This document shows positions 35,526 to 49,203 of a stretch of DNA of 64,000 nt, in pieces. Both the position numbers and the translations under genes were made by a program. Each line of letters opens with the position of its first letter. Position 1 is the first letter of the stretch. The notes beneath the pieces are model-generated. The model did no database searches, had not been told where the DNA came from, and saw only the letters and a list, made by a program, of their open reading frames with translations. The stretch is taken from the NCBI GenBank assembly GCA_001695595.3, contig MBPM02000011.1, forward strand, positions 558,001 through 622,000. The letters run 5' to 3'. Source of the stretch: Plasmopara viticola (lineage: Eukaryota; Oomycota; Peronosporomycetes; Peronosporales; Peronosporaceae).

Positions 35526-38500
35526 ATGCCTCGATTATATGTGTACACACAGCATATTACATCTTTAGCGACGCAACTTACTCTCTCAGCAGTCTGCTGT
35601 GGATAATCAAAGCTTACTTTAAAAATTAAGCGCTTAAAGCGGAAGTCTCTTGCTTAGGATATTGATTTTGGTAGTCCGGTGTGTCAAAAGACATGACTAA
35701 GAAACAGCGCTGGTACTCTGACACCGTCCAGCGCAGTCACTTAAGGAGACATTTAAATCAGCCCGTAAGCAAACACCCACTGGTAGAATATAAAATCCAT
35801 AACATAGGCTTGCAACAGCGCAATGAACACGTCAAGCTTGCCAAGTGCTTGGTCGCGTTCGGCGAAGATTTCGTCCGTTTGCATCGATCGCATTTGCGCA
35901 CGTAAACGCAGACCAATTTATCCAGTTTGAACCACATGTCTACCCTAGGGCGAAATAGAAGACCTCTCGTGACTCAAGCCGGAGAAATGATGATCGCCAC
36001 ATAATTTATCTCGAGTCTCACGGACGATATGACGATCTTAATCCTTATCATAAAATTCACTATGCGTGGTAGTCGCTGCTGTAAATTTGGGATTTTTTTC
36101 ACCAAGAAACGATGTAGCCCTTCGCTAAGCCAAAGTAACAATTTCTTATTCGAGTCGCTGGTCTCATTGATCCGCAGAAGTTATAACAGATGTCATGTGG
36201 TGCGTATGCGCAAAAGTATAGCCTCAGTAAAAATTAAAGTTCCGTCGTGATACGAGCTTGCTCATAGTCTGGGCAACGCGCTAACGCGTCGGCTGAAAGT
36301 TTCTGATTCCTGGCTCATACCTCACTCCAAGGTTTTACGCCACATAAACGAAGATTTTTTTCTGCTTGAGATGAAGCAACTGTGTCACATTACGTAAGTG
36401 ATCCATTTTCTGTATGGATCAGGGTAATTAAAAGCCAACAAATCCAGAAGTTACGTTGTAAAGTCTTTTTGAGGATAAATGCAGCTATTGTTCTAATCAA
36501 AGGTGGCTTGAATCAGTCTTCAAGGTTGCGTACATTGCGCTTTGGCTCAGATCTCTTGGCAGATCCCGGAGTCTCTGCATATAACAACAGAACAGTTGCT
36601 CATCTCAGTATCAAGAAACCCATCTACAAAATACCAGTACAAATTGCTGCCACCAGGCAACAATCACTGCCGCAAGAGTAAGGTGAGATCAATAATGTCT
36701 TTATTGACGTAACGATGGAGACTGACTTGCTGCAGAAGTCAAGGTCTCCTACTTCATACTGACTTTTTGTGCTTGATTACCAACGAAAGGTCAAACATAC
36801 TGTTTACGTCTTCGAAAATGTCCAGCAGTATGCTATGAATCAATGTGTCCACAAGAGCTATCAAACTTCCCGGAGACAAATTGGTCACAAATTGTTTCGA
36901 CCATTCCAGACTTTTTTGGACATATGTGTTAGTATATTTGTCTACACCCTATTTATCTGCGCCCGCTCAGAAAAAGACCAGTTGGCTCTTAAGTCCCATT
37001 AAAATTTGCCCAGCATTTGTTTTCAAAAAGTAACCAGTAAGTTTCATGCCACCATCGATTTGCGGCAAGCAACATCAAAGTTCAGGATTACTGTATAAGC
37101 AACCATGGAATCCAGGCAGACCCTCAAAAAGAGATTATAGTCTACATTCGGTCTACGCCATGTATTTCTTGAAGGATTTGAGGACCTGTTTAACATTGCA
37201 AAAGTATAATGCGAGATATGCAAATGCTATAACGCCTTTTTCCAATTTTCTAAATTTTTTTTGAGTGGCGCCGTTTGACGTGTTTGACGTCATCAAGAAA
37301 TGCCTTCTTTAGGCTCCTTTCTGGCTTTGCCGGACGAGACAAAGCTGTCTACCGTCGCTTATAATGCATCCAAATGTACTATCGATTTCGCGGAATTGCA
37401 AGTTGATGAGGAAGAACAGGGCGAATCATTTCATTTCAGCGCGGTCAGCTTAAGCCAGCCAAGCAGAATCCCACCATATATGATATATTCAACAAGCCAT
37501 AATGTACGCACAAATATAGTTGTGGGTACATTTTATAGACCATAAGCCATTTGTGCTCTTTTTAGACCATGTATCTCTGACGACGACGAAACTTTTGCCC
37601 CGCATATTACGAATGATGATAAGCTTTATATGGACGAAGAGCGAGCGTTTACCGCAAAGGCTTAATTCCATGTAACTCTGTTACATCCTCCTCCATAAAG
37701 ACTTATATCACACCCATTAGAAGATGAGTGATAGTTTTTCATTTCGAGCGATATTATCTTCCTAGCGATTGTCAAACAGACAGCAAAATAGGCTACCTGT
37801 CAGCCTCAATATTAAAAAACGACCAATTAATTCCAATGAAGGATGCTCCGGCCATTACGGAATACTTCTGCATCGAAATTGAATCCAGCCTTAGGCTACG
37901 CCTATCACGAAAGCTTCACCAGCAAAGGCTGCGCCTTCCACTAAAACAGTACCTGTGTCATGAGTGGCGAGACTTCGAAAGCTCGACTATCAGATAGACG
38001 CTTAGGCAAAACGCGCTCTGGTAGAGCCTTCTACTTCACCGTTAAAGAGTACGCACGCTCATCGCTTCAATTTGACTGGTTGTCCATAGACACATCCACC
38101 TTCAGGTGATATATATGACGAGGAGCTTCGCGTGTGCTTCAGCGGACAATTGCCTGTCTCTTTACTTGCTGGGGCTCGAAAGAAGACTCAGGCAACTGAT
38201 AGCTCTCCTAAAGAAATAGTATCATCTATAGGGAATAAAATTGACGTCAGTCTTGCCGGGTCTTCACTTGACAATTTACGGAAGCCAATGGTTATTCGTC
38301 TGGGGACAAAACTCAACCTGGGATACCGTTATTGACTAGTTGGCCAAATTGATAGCCAAGAGAGGGAACGAAGTCAAAGACGACAACTCCCGGTACAGTA
38401 CTTAGGTATTGGCCCGTAAATGCGGCACCTCAGGGCACATCATTCTTGTGCGCAGCGTGCTTTCAATCACACAATAGACCCTTTTCGCCTAAATATATGT

Positions 38501-39933
38501 CTGTAGATAACATCAGCAAGCGGTCTGTTAGTAGCTGCAGCAGTAATTTGAGGGTAATCGTCGTGTCCGCGGGGCCATGATTGTCAATGTAGTAGCTGTA
38601 GACATCCTAATTGTTTGTTCTCCAGTTCTACCGTCTAAAACAGGTGTCAATAGTGCTATCTTGCTTGGGCGGCACATGAACACCAATTTGACCGTTTTTA
38701 TTTTGACCTCCGGCAAGCCGAAAACAAAGTCGAGGCTCGTGGACTTCCGAGTAGTGACAAAATTAGTAAGGGCCGACTTGTGAGTCGCGGGTTCGATTTA
38801 AAAAAATCTTAAAAGCTCTTAATTTAACTACTAAGTGTGGGTCAACCACTTGTCGTAGAGGCCGAGAATGTGTTTTTGCTTGGCCTTAATGATCGCTAAT
38901 TGGAGCATTGTGTACCTTTAAAGCACATCGTACTCCAGGTTCTCGTCGTCCGGGTCAATGTCTTGGGGTGGATCTATCGATTGCATTCTTTATGTAAGGA
39001 AACCGTTTGGCTACTCATATCGTTGAAACTACGATTGCTGGCTACAAACTAGCTACTCGACTTCAGTTTGCATTTAAAAGATCTATTAGACACTCAAAAT
39101 TGACATCCCTTTTGTATGCCTGATGAAATTGCTCGTCTAAGACCTTCCAATTCTGCTGATATGAAACATTCGCAGTCTGGCCTGCGTGGAAACTTTTCGA
39201 CAACAACATTAACTTTGACAGGCTTCCCATCAGCATGAAACTAAAATTCCACGAAGAGTGACATCCACCTTTGGAGAATGGAAACCCTATCGGTTTGCAT
39301 ATTGACAAATACTGAAACAAATATATTTATTTATCGCAAAGTTTTGAGTGGGGTCAGATTAAAATCGATACTGTATTAAATTGTTTTAATCTGCAATCTT
39401 TTGCATACGTCCATTTCCCCAAGTTGGAGATAGCGAACGTCCATTTCCCAGAGATTTAAGCCACGCGCTAGGACTAAGCTGTCTCTATCGCAAAATGCTG
39501 GTAGCAATCCGACCTACATTGGGACCGGGTTCCGTACCCCTCATTACACTATGGGAATTTCTCGGTCAGTGGGGCGATCCCTTTTATTACCCAATCGGGC
39601 GCGAGTTGGTTAGGGCAGTCACGCTCGGATAGCTCGTTCATTTTAGTGACCTATTTCCGGCTGCCTTAATTTGAGTATCGGACCAGGTTTTTCCCTGCAA
39701 GTGTATAAGTAAAATCGAGTTGCATAAGTATTGCAACAAAGAAATCTTTTTTCAGTCGATTGCAAATCTCTCCTAAGACTGAGGATAGTGGACATTCATA
39801 TACATTGTCTTCCATGCAGGAGCAAGGTGCTGCGTGACCCCGTCACAATAATAGCAGTATTTTTAGCCACCGATTTTAAATTGGAATACATTTACAGTAG
39901 TTGATTCTACAAAAGCGATCCACTCCGACACAC
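35526..39933. other. Gene-poor desert before HVA22/REEP gene
   Basis: About 4.4 kb with motif-free open frames (36382-36681, 36769-37033, 37300-37545, 37728-37997, 38577-38783, minus 39063-39320). None joins into a recognisable protein. The segment 36382-36700 was examined for a Copia-type RNase H pattern, without convincing result. Two copies of acgtccatttccc lie 30 bp apart at 39407 and 39437. The last few hundred bases presumably include the HVA22/REEP promoter. Confidence 0.45.
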
Positions 39934-40541
39934 ATGGGAGTCTTGTTTTCTCGCTACCTCTGCTTGTCTGTCGGTGTTATCTACCCTGCTTACGCGAGCT
40001 TTAAGGCATTGGAACGGCCTGAAAGTTGTCATGATGAGAAGCAGTGGCTAACCTACTGGGTCGTGTACGGAGCCTCAACATCGATTGAGACACTAGTGTC
40101 GCCACTTACTTGCATCGTGCCCGGATACAATATTTCCAAGATGCTTTTCCTCATTTGGATGATGTCGCCGCAGACAAAGGTATGTTTTTAATTGCAAGAG
40201 AAAAGTCGCATGCTGAGTAATAATACTAAGCCGTAATGGGTGCCCAGGGAGCGACAATTGTGTATGACAAACTGTTGTGCCCCTTTCTCAAAGAGAAGGA
40301 GCCATACCTGGAATGCAAGTTGCAGGAGATGCAAGAGACGGCCGGTAGTGCGCTTTCCTCATTTGTGCGAGCCTGGGGTCAAACCATTGCCGATCAAATC
40401 GTGGCGATCCAGAAAAGTAAAGAGTTTAAGCAGATTTGCTTAGCGATTAAGGCGCTGGCGTCGCCCAATTTGCCAAAGAAGGATAGAAAGCGTATTAGTA
40501 GTAATGAAAGTAAAACCAAACAATCAGCGAGCGAAGAATGA
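39934..40541 (+). CDS. HVA22/REEP (TB2/DP1) family ER-membrane protein
   Basis: Two exons, 39934-40179 and 40248-40541, give 179 aa. The TB2/DP1 signature is clear: LSVGVIYPAYASFKALE, DEKQWLTYWVVYG, and MLFLIWMMSPQTKGATIVYD, with the typical hydrophobic hairpins. The C-terminal tail is charged and Lys/Ser-rich. Family proteins (yeast Yop1, plant HVA22, animal REEP) shape tubular ER and sit in the cytosolic leaflet as hairpins. Length fits the family. The start at the ATG before GVLFSRYLC was preferred over the upstream in-frame TTG. It converges with the ribose-phosphate pyrophosphokinase gene, 139 bp away. Confidence 0.93.
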
Positions 40542-40680
40542 ATGAATTTAGTCATGGCGTGTGCATGAGTGGACCATTATAGTTCGGCAGGATTTAAAAT
40601 TCCACAAAAAGACCAGTAATGCCATGTAATTATATAACGACCTTAGTCTCCTCTTATTCCTCTACTAATGCGCGTACAAA

Positions 40681-42030
40681 TTAGTAGTGATGCACGTACT
40701 TGAAATCCTCGCGAGAGTTCACCTTGTCAATATACGAGTGTGCCTTGAAGTGCTCGGCCTGAATCAGCTCTGCCAGCATGGGTGCAACCGACAAGCGCTT
40801 GAGCTTGTCTGAGTGAAAGGCCTTGGGATCCGCCGGTATCGTGTCCATAACAACGACTTGCGAGACGTTCGATTCGTCGATTAAACGCTCGGCGTCACCC
40901 GTCAGCAACGGGTGCGAGGCAAAGCAGTATATTTTACGAGCGCCCTTGCTCAGTGCAAGATTCGTAAGCTTGGACAGCGTCTCACTCGTGTCGACCAAAT
41001 CGTCCACGACAATCACATCAGCGCCCTTGACATCGCCCACAATGTCCGCCGTAGAATACTCACCTGAAACTTTCTTGCCCGTCCCATGAAAAAACACGGC
41101 AAATTGCGCGGGGGAGTCTGGTAGCCACTTATTTATACCCGTCTGGAAGATACGCGCGCGCCGCAAACACTCTGGGTTGGGTGCCATCACGACAAGCGGG
41201 CGACGGAGGTGGACCTGCGTAGCGAAGTACTCAACACCGGCCATGATCGTCTCGATGGTTTCGACAGGAATGTCTGAGCTAAAGAAACACGCTTCGTGGC
41301 CTTCCACGCGCATCTGCATGTCGACAGCAATGACACGGTCTACACCCATGACCTCCAGCATCTTCGCAATGTCGGCAGCTGGGCTCTGAATAAACTTAGA
41401 ATTTAGACTGGTTGCAGCTGGATTTGCACGACGATGATGTTTATATGCATAGTAGCTAAATCGACAGACACAACGATACTTTAGTCCGTGGTGCAATTTT
41501 GGCCTTCTGAACAAAATGATCGCTTACGGCAGCACGACAGTCACCTTCTTGGCGCTAGCACGACGCATTGTACTGACCATGAGCAGTAGTTCAATAATAT
41601 TGTCGTTTACAGGGCTTGCTAGACTCTGCACGAGGTACACATCCTTACCACGTACGCTCTCGCCCACCTGAACCTGAACCTCTCCATCGGCAAAGCGGCC
41701 CAGCTTGATCTTGCCAACTCGCGTACCAAGACGTCGCGCAATATCGTCGGCCAGCTCAAAGTGTGACGATCCTGAAAAGATCTTGAGCTCGTGGCAGCCG
41801 GGGATAAACATTCCTGCATGCGTACACGGATGCTTGTCTGACGGAAAGAAGGGCGAGAATGGGTCAACACGTTTGCGGTCATGTGGCACGCCAAACTCAA
41901 GATCTCGCAAGTCGCGCTTGTCTTCAGCGTGTGCAACGCTTGAATGCGTCGTGCCGAGCGTTGCACCACCAAGGAACACAGCGACAGCCGGAGTCAGTCT
42001 CGAAGCAACAGAGCGAAAGGCAAAGACCAT
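40681..42030 (-). CDS. PRPS: Ribose-phosphate pyrophosphokinase (PRPP synthetase), likely targeted
   Basis: Two exons, 42030-41528 and 41455-40681, with the intron splitting the conserved VVLPYYAY block. The total is about 425 aa from this start; an in-frame ATG exists 23 codons upstream (42099). Visible family blocks are LKIFSGSSHFELADDI, GRFADGEVQVQVGESVRGKD and YLVQS for ATP and ribose-5-phosphate binding, IQSPAADIAKMLEVMGVDRV, and the PRPP loop VIVVDDLVDTSETL. The enzyme makes PRPP from ribose-5-phosphate and ATP, feeding purine, pyrimidine, NAD, His and Trp synthesis. About 55-60 extra N-terminal residues (RSVASRLTPAVAVFLGG) are hydrophobic and basic, so mitochondrial or plastid-like targeting is possible. 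It is followed by the TRAP1 gene on the same strand. Confidence 0.92.
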
Positions 42031-42176
42031 GTTGAGTATGTACACGATGACTGGAGGCCATAAAAGTTTTTTTTTTACCTCAATATAAGGACATACCAAA
42101 ACTGTCTAATGCAGTACTTTTTGCTAAGTACATTTAAGGGCTTTTCAACGGTCGTACCGTGGAATGGCCAATTGCT

Positions 42177-44706
42177 CTACTTTTGCAGGCTCTTATCCAA
42201 TAGCTCGGCAAGTATCTCGTTCAGACCACTGAGAATGGAACGACCGTCTTCCACAAGACCAGCAGCCACCGTCGCATTGGTATAAATCTATCCGTAAAAT
42301 ACTGTTAGCTGAATTTCGGCAATGATGTTTGCATTTTCGAAAGCGACCAACCTGGCGGGCCACTTTCTTTGCAAGCGCGTCATCGACCTCACGCAAAGCG
42401 TTCAAGTCCACGATGATGCTATGGTTCGGATTGATTTCCATCACGTGCTTTGAAAGGCCACTCAGCTCCTGGCCCGCGCGGTCGTTCACCATCTGCATCA
42501 TCCTGAGGCAACAGATACCACGCAGAATCGATCAATTATCAATTACAAATAAAGCTGTACACCGCACGGTTCACGTACTTTCGGATTGAGGCCGACTCAT
42601 GGTCTACGATAATGGCGGGCGAGTCAGTCAAACGGGAGGTAAACTACAAAACATCACAATGTTCAGCTAGTGTCGGACACGACGATATCGCCACAAACGA
42701 GCATACCTTGACTTCCTTTACACTTTTCTCCAACGCCAATTTTAGCCAGGCACCAAAGAGATCCTGTTCGTCCTTAGACAGCTTCTTACCAGATGCAGTG
42801 TCGTTGTCATCGACATCTACCTTGGCGTGCTCTGCTGAAATGACCTTGCGTCCGTTAAACTCAGCAATGTTCGTCATGACAAAGTCATCAATAGGACTGA
42901 AGACGAACAGCACTTCCTTGTTCATTTTTCTGGTGCAAGCAAAGAAGATGATCTCAGAACACTTTTCATAATACCCCGGGATGTTGCATGTGTTAACGAA
43001 GACGTGCGTACTTACCTAAAGGCCTCAAAGTACGGAGAAGACTCGGCAATGGCCCGAGTTGGCGCACACAGGTAGTAAATCTCGTTCTGGTCTGGCGGGC
43101 AACGCGACACGTATTCATCGAGGGTCGTCAGCTTGCCATTATCAATCTGACTCGATTCGTAGCGCAAGAGCTTTGCTAAAGCGTCCTTATTGGCGAAATC
43201 CGTGCAGATTCCCTCTTTGATAAACTGCCCAAATTCCTTGAAAAACGTTTCAAATTTTTCAGGATTCTTTGTGGACTGTTGTCACATAAAAGTTCACGTT
43301 GCATTAGACAGCCTGCAAATTGACATTCAAAGCAAAAAAAACAATTGGCCCAACCTCACGCTCTAGAAAGCGAATAATTTTTCTCGTCAAGACATCGCGA
43401 ATCTTATGAATCAGTCGACTATCCTGCATTTTTTCACGCGAAAGACTGAGCGGAAGGTCTTCGCTGTCAACGACACCTCGCACAAATCGCATCCAGTCCG
43501 GTAAAATATCGGGCGAGTTGCGCTCAATAAGAATTTTACGCGAGTACAAGCTCACACCGTGTTCCAAGCGCGCGTAGCCAAACTTCTCGGTATGAGACGA
43601 TCCGATAAAAAATAGCGTTTTTAGCTCAATGGGAGCGTCTGCTTTGAAGATGATGCGGTACGCTGGCTCGTCAAACGCGTTGGCAATGAATTTGTAAAAC
43701 TCGGTATATTCCTCGTCCATTACCTCGCTCTCGCTCTTGGTCCAAAGAGCCTGCACTGTGTTCACCGTATTGCCATCCAGAATGATCGGAAACGACACGA
43801 AATTTGAGTAGCGGCGGATGATTGACTCTACCTTAGTCTTGGTGCCAAACTCCTTGCACGAGTCTTTCAAGTAGAGTACAATTTTGCTACCTCGTGTCAT
43901 ATCGTTTGCCTCGGCAATCTCATACGTTCCACTGCCATCGGAACGCCACAAGTGGCTCTTACAATCAGAGACTGCTGACTGAGAGAATACCTCTACTTTG
44001 TCGGCAACCATAAATGCGGAGTAGAAGCCAACCCCAAACTTACCAATGATGCCGCCAAGTGCATCTCCTGACTCACCCGAAGAGCTCCCTTTAAGCTGTT
44101 CCAGGAACGCCTTCGATCCCGAGCGTGCAATCGTTCCCAGATTTTCAACCATCTCCTTCTTTGACATACCCACACCGGAATCTTCAATAGTTAGCGTGCC
44201 AGCCTTTTCGTCTGTAGTGATTATAATTTTTGGCTCAAGACTGGCGTCCTGGATGGACGCTCCAGTTGACTGCAAATGTCGTAGTTTCTCCAATGCGTCG
44301 GAAGCATTGGAAATAAGCTCGCGAATGAAAACTTCCTTGTCCGTGTAAATAGAATGAGTTACAATGTCCAAAAGCTGACGTGTTTCGGCCTGAAATTCGT
44401 GGCGGTCCGCTTCTGTTAGAAAAGAGGTGGAAGTCAACTTCTTTGGTCAGTAATGCAAAGTATTTGAAGCATAAGATGAGCGTAAGAGAGGCAAAGACTC
44501 TTCGGACCTTTGTCATCCGCGGCACTGGTGCTAAAGTAGGCGCTGAAATGCTGAATAGAAGGCAAAAACTTGGCATTGTGCTGCGTCAGACTCGTGCTTA
44601 CAGCACACTTACGGAAGTCAACAGTTCGTTTGAAAATGCTGCGTCGTCCACTGGTGACGACCGAGGCACCCGCGCAACGAGATACGAGTTTCACAGAGCG
44701 CATCAT
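42177..44706 (-). CDS. TRAP1: TRAP1, mitochondrial Hsp90 chaperone
   Basis: Seven exons: 44706-44508, 44412-43355, 43275-43016, 42929-42707, 42643-42579, 42502-42352 and 42287-42177. All phases fit, giving about 688 aa. The first exon encodes a basic presequence (MMRSVKLVSRCAGASVV). GHKL ATPase motifs are present: ELISNASDALEKLR, DSGVGM, and GKFGVGFYSAF with the ATP lid. The middle domain has YSRKILIERNSPDILPDWMRFVRGVVDSEDLPLSLSRE in segments typical of Hsp90. The C-terminal dimerisation region ends in LSGLNEILAELLDKS, with no MEEVD tail, as expected for TRAP1. It is an ATP-driven mitochondrial chaperone. The first intron's donor (gtccga) is non-canonical but restores the frame perfectly; two other donors were less good. 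It lies 78 bp from the PRPS gene's upstream ATG. Confidence 0.93.
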
Positions 44707-44854
44707 CTTGTCAAAAGGTCTTGCTTTCCCAGCCACAAAACACTAAATTTTAAATGCGATACTTGTACACTTGTAATTTAACCCAACTTTTCTTGCACTT
44801 AACCAATTAATTTATGGTAGCTTATCAATTTAAAATACGGTGATCCAATGTTGA

Positions 44855-44949
44855 ATGAGAATCGTCGGTCGAGAATGTGTTTAATCTACCAAAAATGGTA
44901 ATCTACCAAAAATGGTAGATAAAACACATTCTCGACCGACGATTCTCAT
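44855..44949. repeat. Long inverted repeat with internal tandem duplication
   Basis: A 28-bp arm (starting atgagaatcgtcggtc, at 44855-44882) is exactly reverse-complemented at 44922-44949. With one mismatch the pairing extends to 37 bp on each side. The loop region contains a 17-bp unit (aatctaccaaaaatggt) duplicated in tandem at 44883-44899 and 44900-44916. The hairpin lies about 150 bp upstream of the TRAP1 start codon. It resembles the foldback at 18021-18140 in design but not in sequence. Confidence 0.95.
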
Positions 44950-45970
44950 GTCGACTTTGAGTTTTCCAAAAAAAAGGCGCCGTTTTTAACGAGTTACACC
45001 CCGTCTTAAATTTTATGAATATTTAAGCCCATGTCTTTGCATTATCTGGGTTTTTACCCGGTGATTAAGTCTGTTAGCATATTTGAGTCGTCATTACATG
45101 GTTTATTGCGGCGATCTTATTGTGAAGTGCTGAGTACTTATTTTGGTCTCAATGAAAATTAGGATATGCAATTTATCGCAATTTAAAAATCAATAAACTC
45201 TCGATGGACGTCTAAGAGCAGCATTCATAAGGTTTCAATATGCACAGTCAGTTGTTACTTACTGAACATCAATAGCAACCATTTTTCTTGGCTCCGCTAT
45301 AATGGAAAGTCAATTTGTGAACAGAGAAGCGAGTTTTATGTAGGGCTTTCCCACAAAGTCTTATTTACATAGAATGAGATAAAAATGATTGTCTACCGAC
45401 TTTTATACGAAAACGCAACCTGGTCGTATAACGATGACGAAAAAGGCAGATAGCACTACTGCCAATCGGCCTGATCGTCTACAATTGACAAAGCAGGCAT
45501 ACAAGAAGGTTGCTTTTGCATTAACGCGGGCATGACCACCGAAGGCTACCTCGCAGCTTGAGCGGTGAACACAACGTGTATTACATGCCAAGTGCGAGAA
45601 GGCATCATTGCAATCTCAACTCTGTCATCATACGAAATGCATGAGTGACTGCTGGTCTACCGACACCTCTGTCTTCGGGAGATGATTAAGGTGAGGAGCG
45701 CCATAAGCGTGCCGGCCATAGGTATACTGACCCTCCACCCGATAAAGCGATTAAGGAGCCTGAAAATGACATCACCAATAACAGGATTATATCACTAGAG
45801 TTAAAGTTAGACTTGTCGTCCGATTCAACAACCATGGAAAATGCGTCGCACGTGAACGTAAATGGAACCGCAGCGATTGACTAAAGCAATGCTTTGACTG
45901 CATCTCACTACTGTTGGAAAAGGTAAATAAAAGAAAACGTGAAATCCCGGGAACACACAGTTAAACGACC

Positions 45971-46000
45971 GAAATAACCAATGCAGAAATAACCAATGCA
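45971..46000. repeat. 15-bp tandem duplication
   Basis: The unit gaaataaccaatgca occurs twice in direct tandem, at 45971-45985 and 45986-46000. Non-coding desert. Confidence 0.9.
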
Positions 46001-49000
46001 GTTGTTTGCCGGCTAAACGCAAATGTTTTTGTTGTGCGAGAGGTAGGCAAATAGCTTGTGTGCAGTCAGTTTAATCGATGCGTAATCGAGAAATTTGTGT
46101 AGGCTGCCGATAATAACCTCGTCGGGAAAATTGACTTAATGGATTATGATGGCGCGGTCGGCGATCTGGAAAGGTCAAGGCTGTATGAGATTTCTTCTTG
46201 CGGATGCAATCTCCGGTTTAGGTACCTACATCGTATAAATGTTGCTACTTTCGAATGCAAAGAGCAACTTACAAGATATCAAAAATGAGAGCATGACGAG
46301 CCCTCCATCGATAGTTTGACAAACGCGAGCTAATCGATCCGTCTTTTTCATATCGTGTGGACATGTTGAGGAATTTTTGCAAACACGGGAAGTAGTAGTT
46401 GGTTGAATCGAGCAAATACCACTAAAAAATGAAGGCTCTGCTCTACCTGTAAGAGATAACGATATAGAGGTTTATGGCTCAGCTCCACAAGGATCCAAAC
46501 GGCGAGCGCAAAATGAGACCTCAAATTTACGTAAAAGTGTCAGCACTATCATTTTCCATGTCGGCGGTCAAAAGTTGGATCTTTCTTTCCTGCTGACGAT
46601 CTGTGTCGGGGTATATAGATACTGACTTGCATGAGTCAAGGACGTTTGGACGCAAATTGCCATTTTGAAGAGCATTTTTTCATGTCTGCTCTTACTTAAG
46701 TAAGCAAGAGGATGACATGCCAACGTTGCGATAGTAAAGACGAATATTAAGACCCTAATTATTTGTTTGTTGAGTAAAATATAATAAACTATTATATTTT
46801 ATTTATTGCTTCAGTCCGACAAAGCACGAAGAAAAATTGATATGGCTTGCAGGTCGAGTGCGATACGTCAAATGCTTCTGGTCGACCTGTTCTTGTTTTC
46901 ATGCCAGATCGTAGCGGAACTTAATCAGGTTTGCTCGTGCAATAATTCACTATCCTTCTATAAAGCAATTAAGACTCTTAAGATTTCAGTGGCAATTTGA
47001 GATTGGAGCAATTGTCATTCCTAACATGTTGCAACCAGCGGTACTTCAGCCCAAACTCGCTTTCCACTGATGTGGCAACCACTTGGAGCAGTCGGGCACG
47101 GACGCATAAACTTTCTGATAGCAAAGGAATACATCTAAGTCGTAGACTGAAATTAAAGTAATATGGTCGCGTCTCTATCTGCAGGGGTGAATTTTGTTTG
47201 TGGGTAGATTTGACGCTGTATCAGCGGAGATGGCTACACGACCGCTTCTTTAAGATTTGCTTTTCTCAATTCTATTAAACTGATCGAATGGTATTGGATA
47301 AGCTTCAGATAGCGGTACACCTTTGTTGACCCTGAAGATTATTTTTTCACCGGCGCAGCGATAAGAAAGGAAATTTATGCGTACACAGAAAGTATTAAAC
47401 TGGTAAGGATAAGTCTTGTTGTGACCACCTGCTAATTCTTACTTTACTCTGAAAAGAATAAACAGCACAAAAGAAAGCATCCGCATGCTTCGCCTGGTTC
47501 ATTGTGCTCATACATGTCATCTATCCCATAAAAAATTGATTTTGGCTTATATATCGTATCATGACGCTACATAATACCAGCTGATGGTCATCGCATTAGC
47601 ACTCACTAGAGTAGCGCTTCTGTTGACACTTGCTGCTGAGCTTATACATGAAGAAAATAAGCATGAACATGTTTAACCTAAGTGATCGTGATGCACACCG
47701 CGCGATACACTCATGGTTGTTGTTAATAGTTTTTATACAATTATCAGAGGCAGCTTTCTCTCACACCAAGTTTTCTGCACTCATACAAATCTAAGCGCCG
47801 TCGCCAAGGACACTCGTGGCAAGCTTCGTAGTAAGCGTTGGTCTTGGACTGTTTTTTGAAAGTGCACTGACATTTTGCTTTGCCTATCTCTATGGAAGGC
47901 AAAGCGAATGAAAACAGATTACATACAACATTACAGTCTCGATTATGGTGACTATGTAGCCGTTCCTGCCAGCAAGCATTAGTAATTGCTGAAGCGCTGT
48001 CATGGCCATGACAAACGAGTACACGCCAAAAGTATGCATCTGGTAATCGTTGTGTGAGGCTGTGTGGAGCTCACAGCGTTTTGTGGCGCGTGTTTTCTTC
48101 GTTTTGGCTGAGCAGCTTTGCACATTTACACTACACGATCGAGTAATGATTGTAATTGCGCTTTGACTCCAGCCTTTCACCAAGTGACTTATTGCTATCT
48201 GTTAAATTCTGTGATTAGCACAGTGATCGCCCCCCAAAGTGTCGCCCACACCATTGCCTGCGAAGCCTGATTTGAATTCGCAGCAAATCATCCGCTAAAG
48301 TTTACCACAGGCGAGTCTAAGTTTTTATATGCTTTTCGAGATAGGGCGTCCTTATCTCTTCGGACTATCACGTGTTTGATTGTCCACCATGCAGGAGGGG
48401 ACTTGAGCTGGAATATTGGCTATTAGAATTCTCATGCGTTCACTTACAACAGATGAGTTTGAGACATTTGCTTGATGCGTCTTTAAACTTCTCCTAGCAA
48501 TTGCTGTACAATTCTAATTGGTCAACTTAGAACTTTTTTAACATTGTCGAACAGATTATTAGTTAAAAAAAGTTAACCTCATCACATTTGCGTTTACTCG
48601 TGCGCAGTGAACATGACTTCTATCTATGGATAAACGTAATTAATGGTGCCGTAGAGCTCAGCTTTAATCGTTGACGTAGAAGAAACGGTACACATATGAC
48701 TCGGTTCTTTTTGAGTCCTTCACTAAACATGAGCACGTTCTCAGCCAATGGTGGATAAGAAAATATGACCCGCACACAATAAATGTCGAACGTGTCACCC
48801 CTTGAGTGCGAAAGAAAATTGGACTGACACAGCCTTTCAACTAATTAGCCTGGCTGTTAAATTGCTTAGTCGAATTAAAAAAATGTGATCGCTATGGATG
48901 ACAGAATGTGTTAGCTCGGTAGTCAATTGTCTGTGTGCGTTTCGAGATCGACGTCGAGGTGTGATTTCTCTGTCTTCGGCCGCAAAAACAGACGTGAGCA

Positions 49001-49203
49001 GCGTGTGCTACGACTACGACGAAGACAGAAGCCAGTAGGTGGGTGCTAAGGGCCCGATCTTAATAGTCTACCGACCGGTCAGTCACCCGAGTGTTGTTGT
49101 AAGCTCGGAGCACATGGCTTGGTTATTGTGTAAAGTTTGATTATTAGTAAAAGAATTAAGAAAAACCAAACGCAACTGGTATTTAGGATCTTCAAGAGTC
49201 ACT

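Larger units (their letters stand above)
44707..49203. other. Gene-poor desert between TRAP1 and WDR27
   Basis: About 4.5 kb with no supported gene. It includes a long hairpin (44855-44949) and a tandem pair at 45971-46000, both listed separately. The minus-strand frame at 47890-48183 is hydrophobic, and a possible upstream fragment around 48200-48260 reads WATLWGAITVLI. These might be a decayed membrane protein, but no family is recognisable. Confidence 0.45.

Noticed and set aside
36382..36700. Copia-type RNase H resemblance
   Set aside because: The order and key acidic residues could not be matched; resemblance was slight.
38760..38810. tRNA-like T-arm (gggttcgattt)
   Set aside because: No acceptor stem, D-arm or anticodon arm could be drawn around it.
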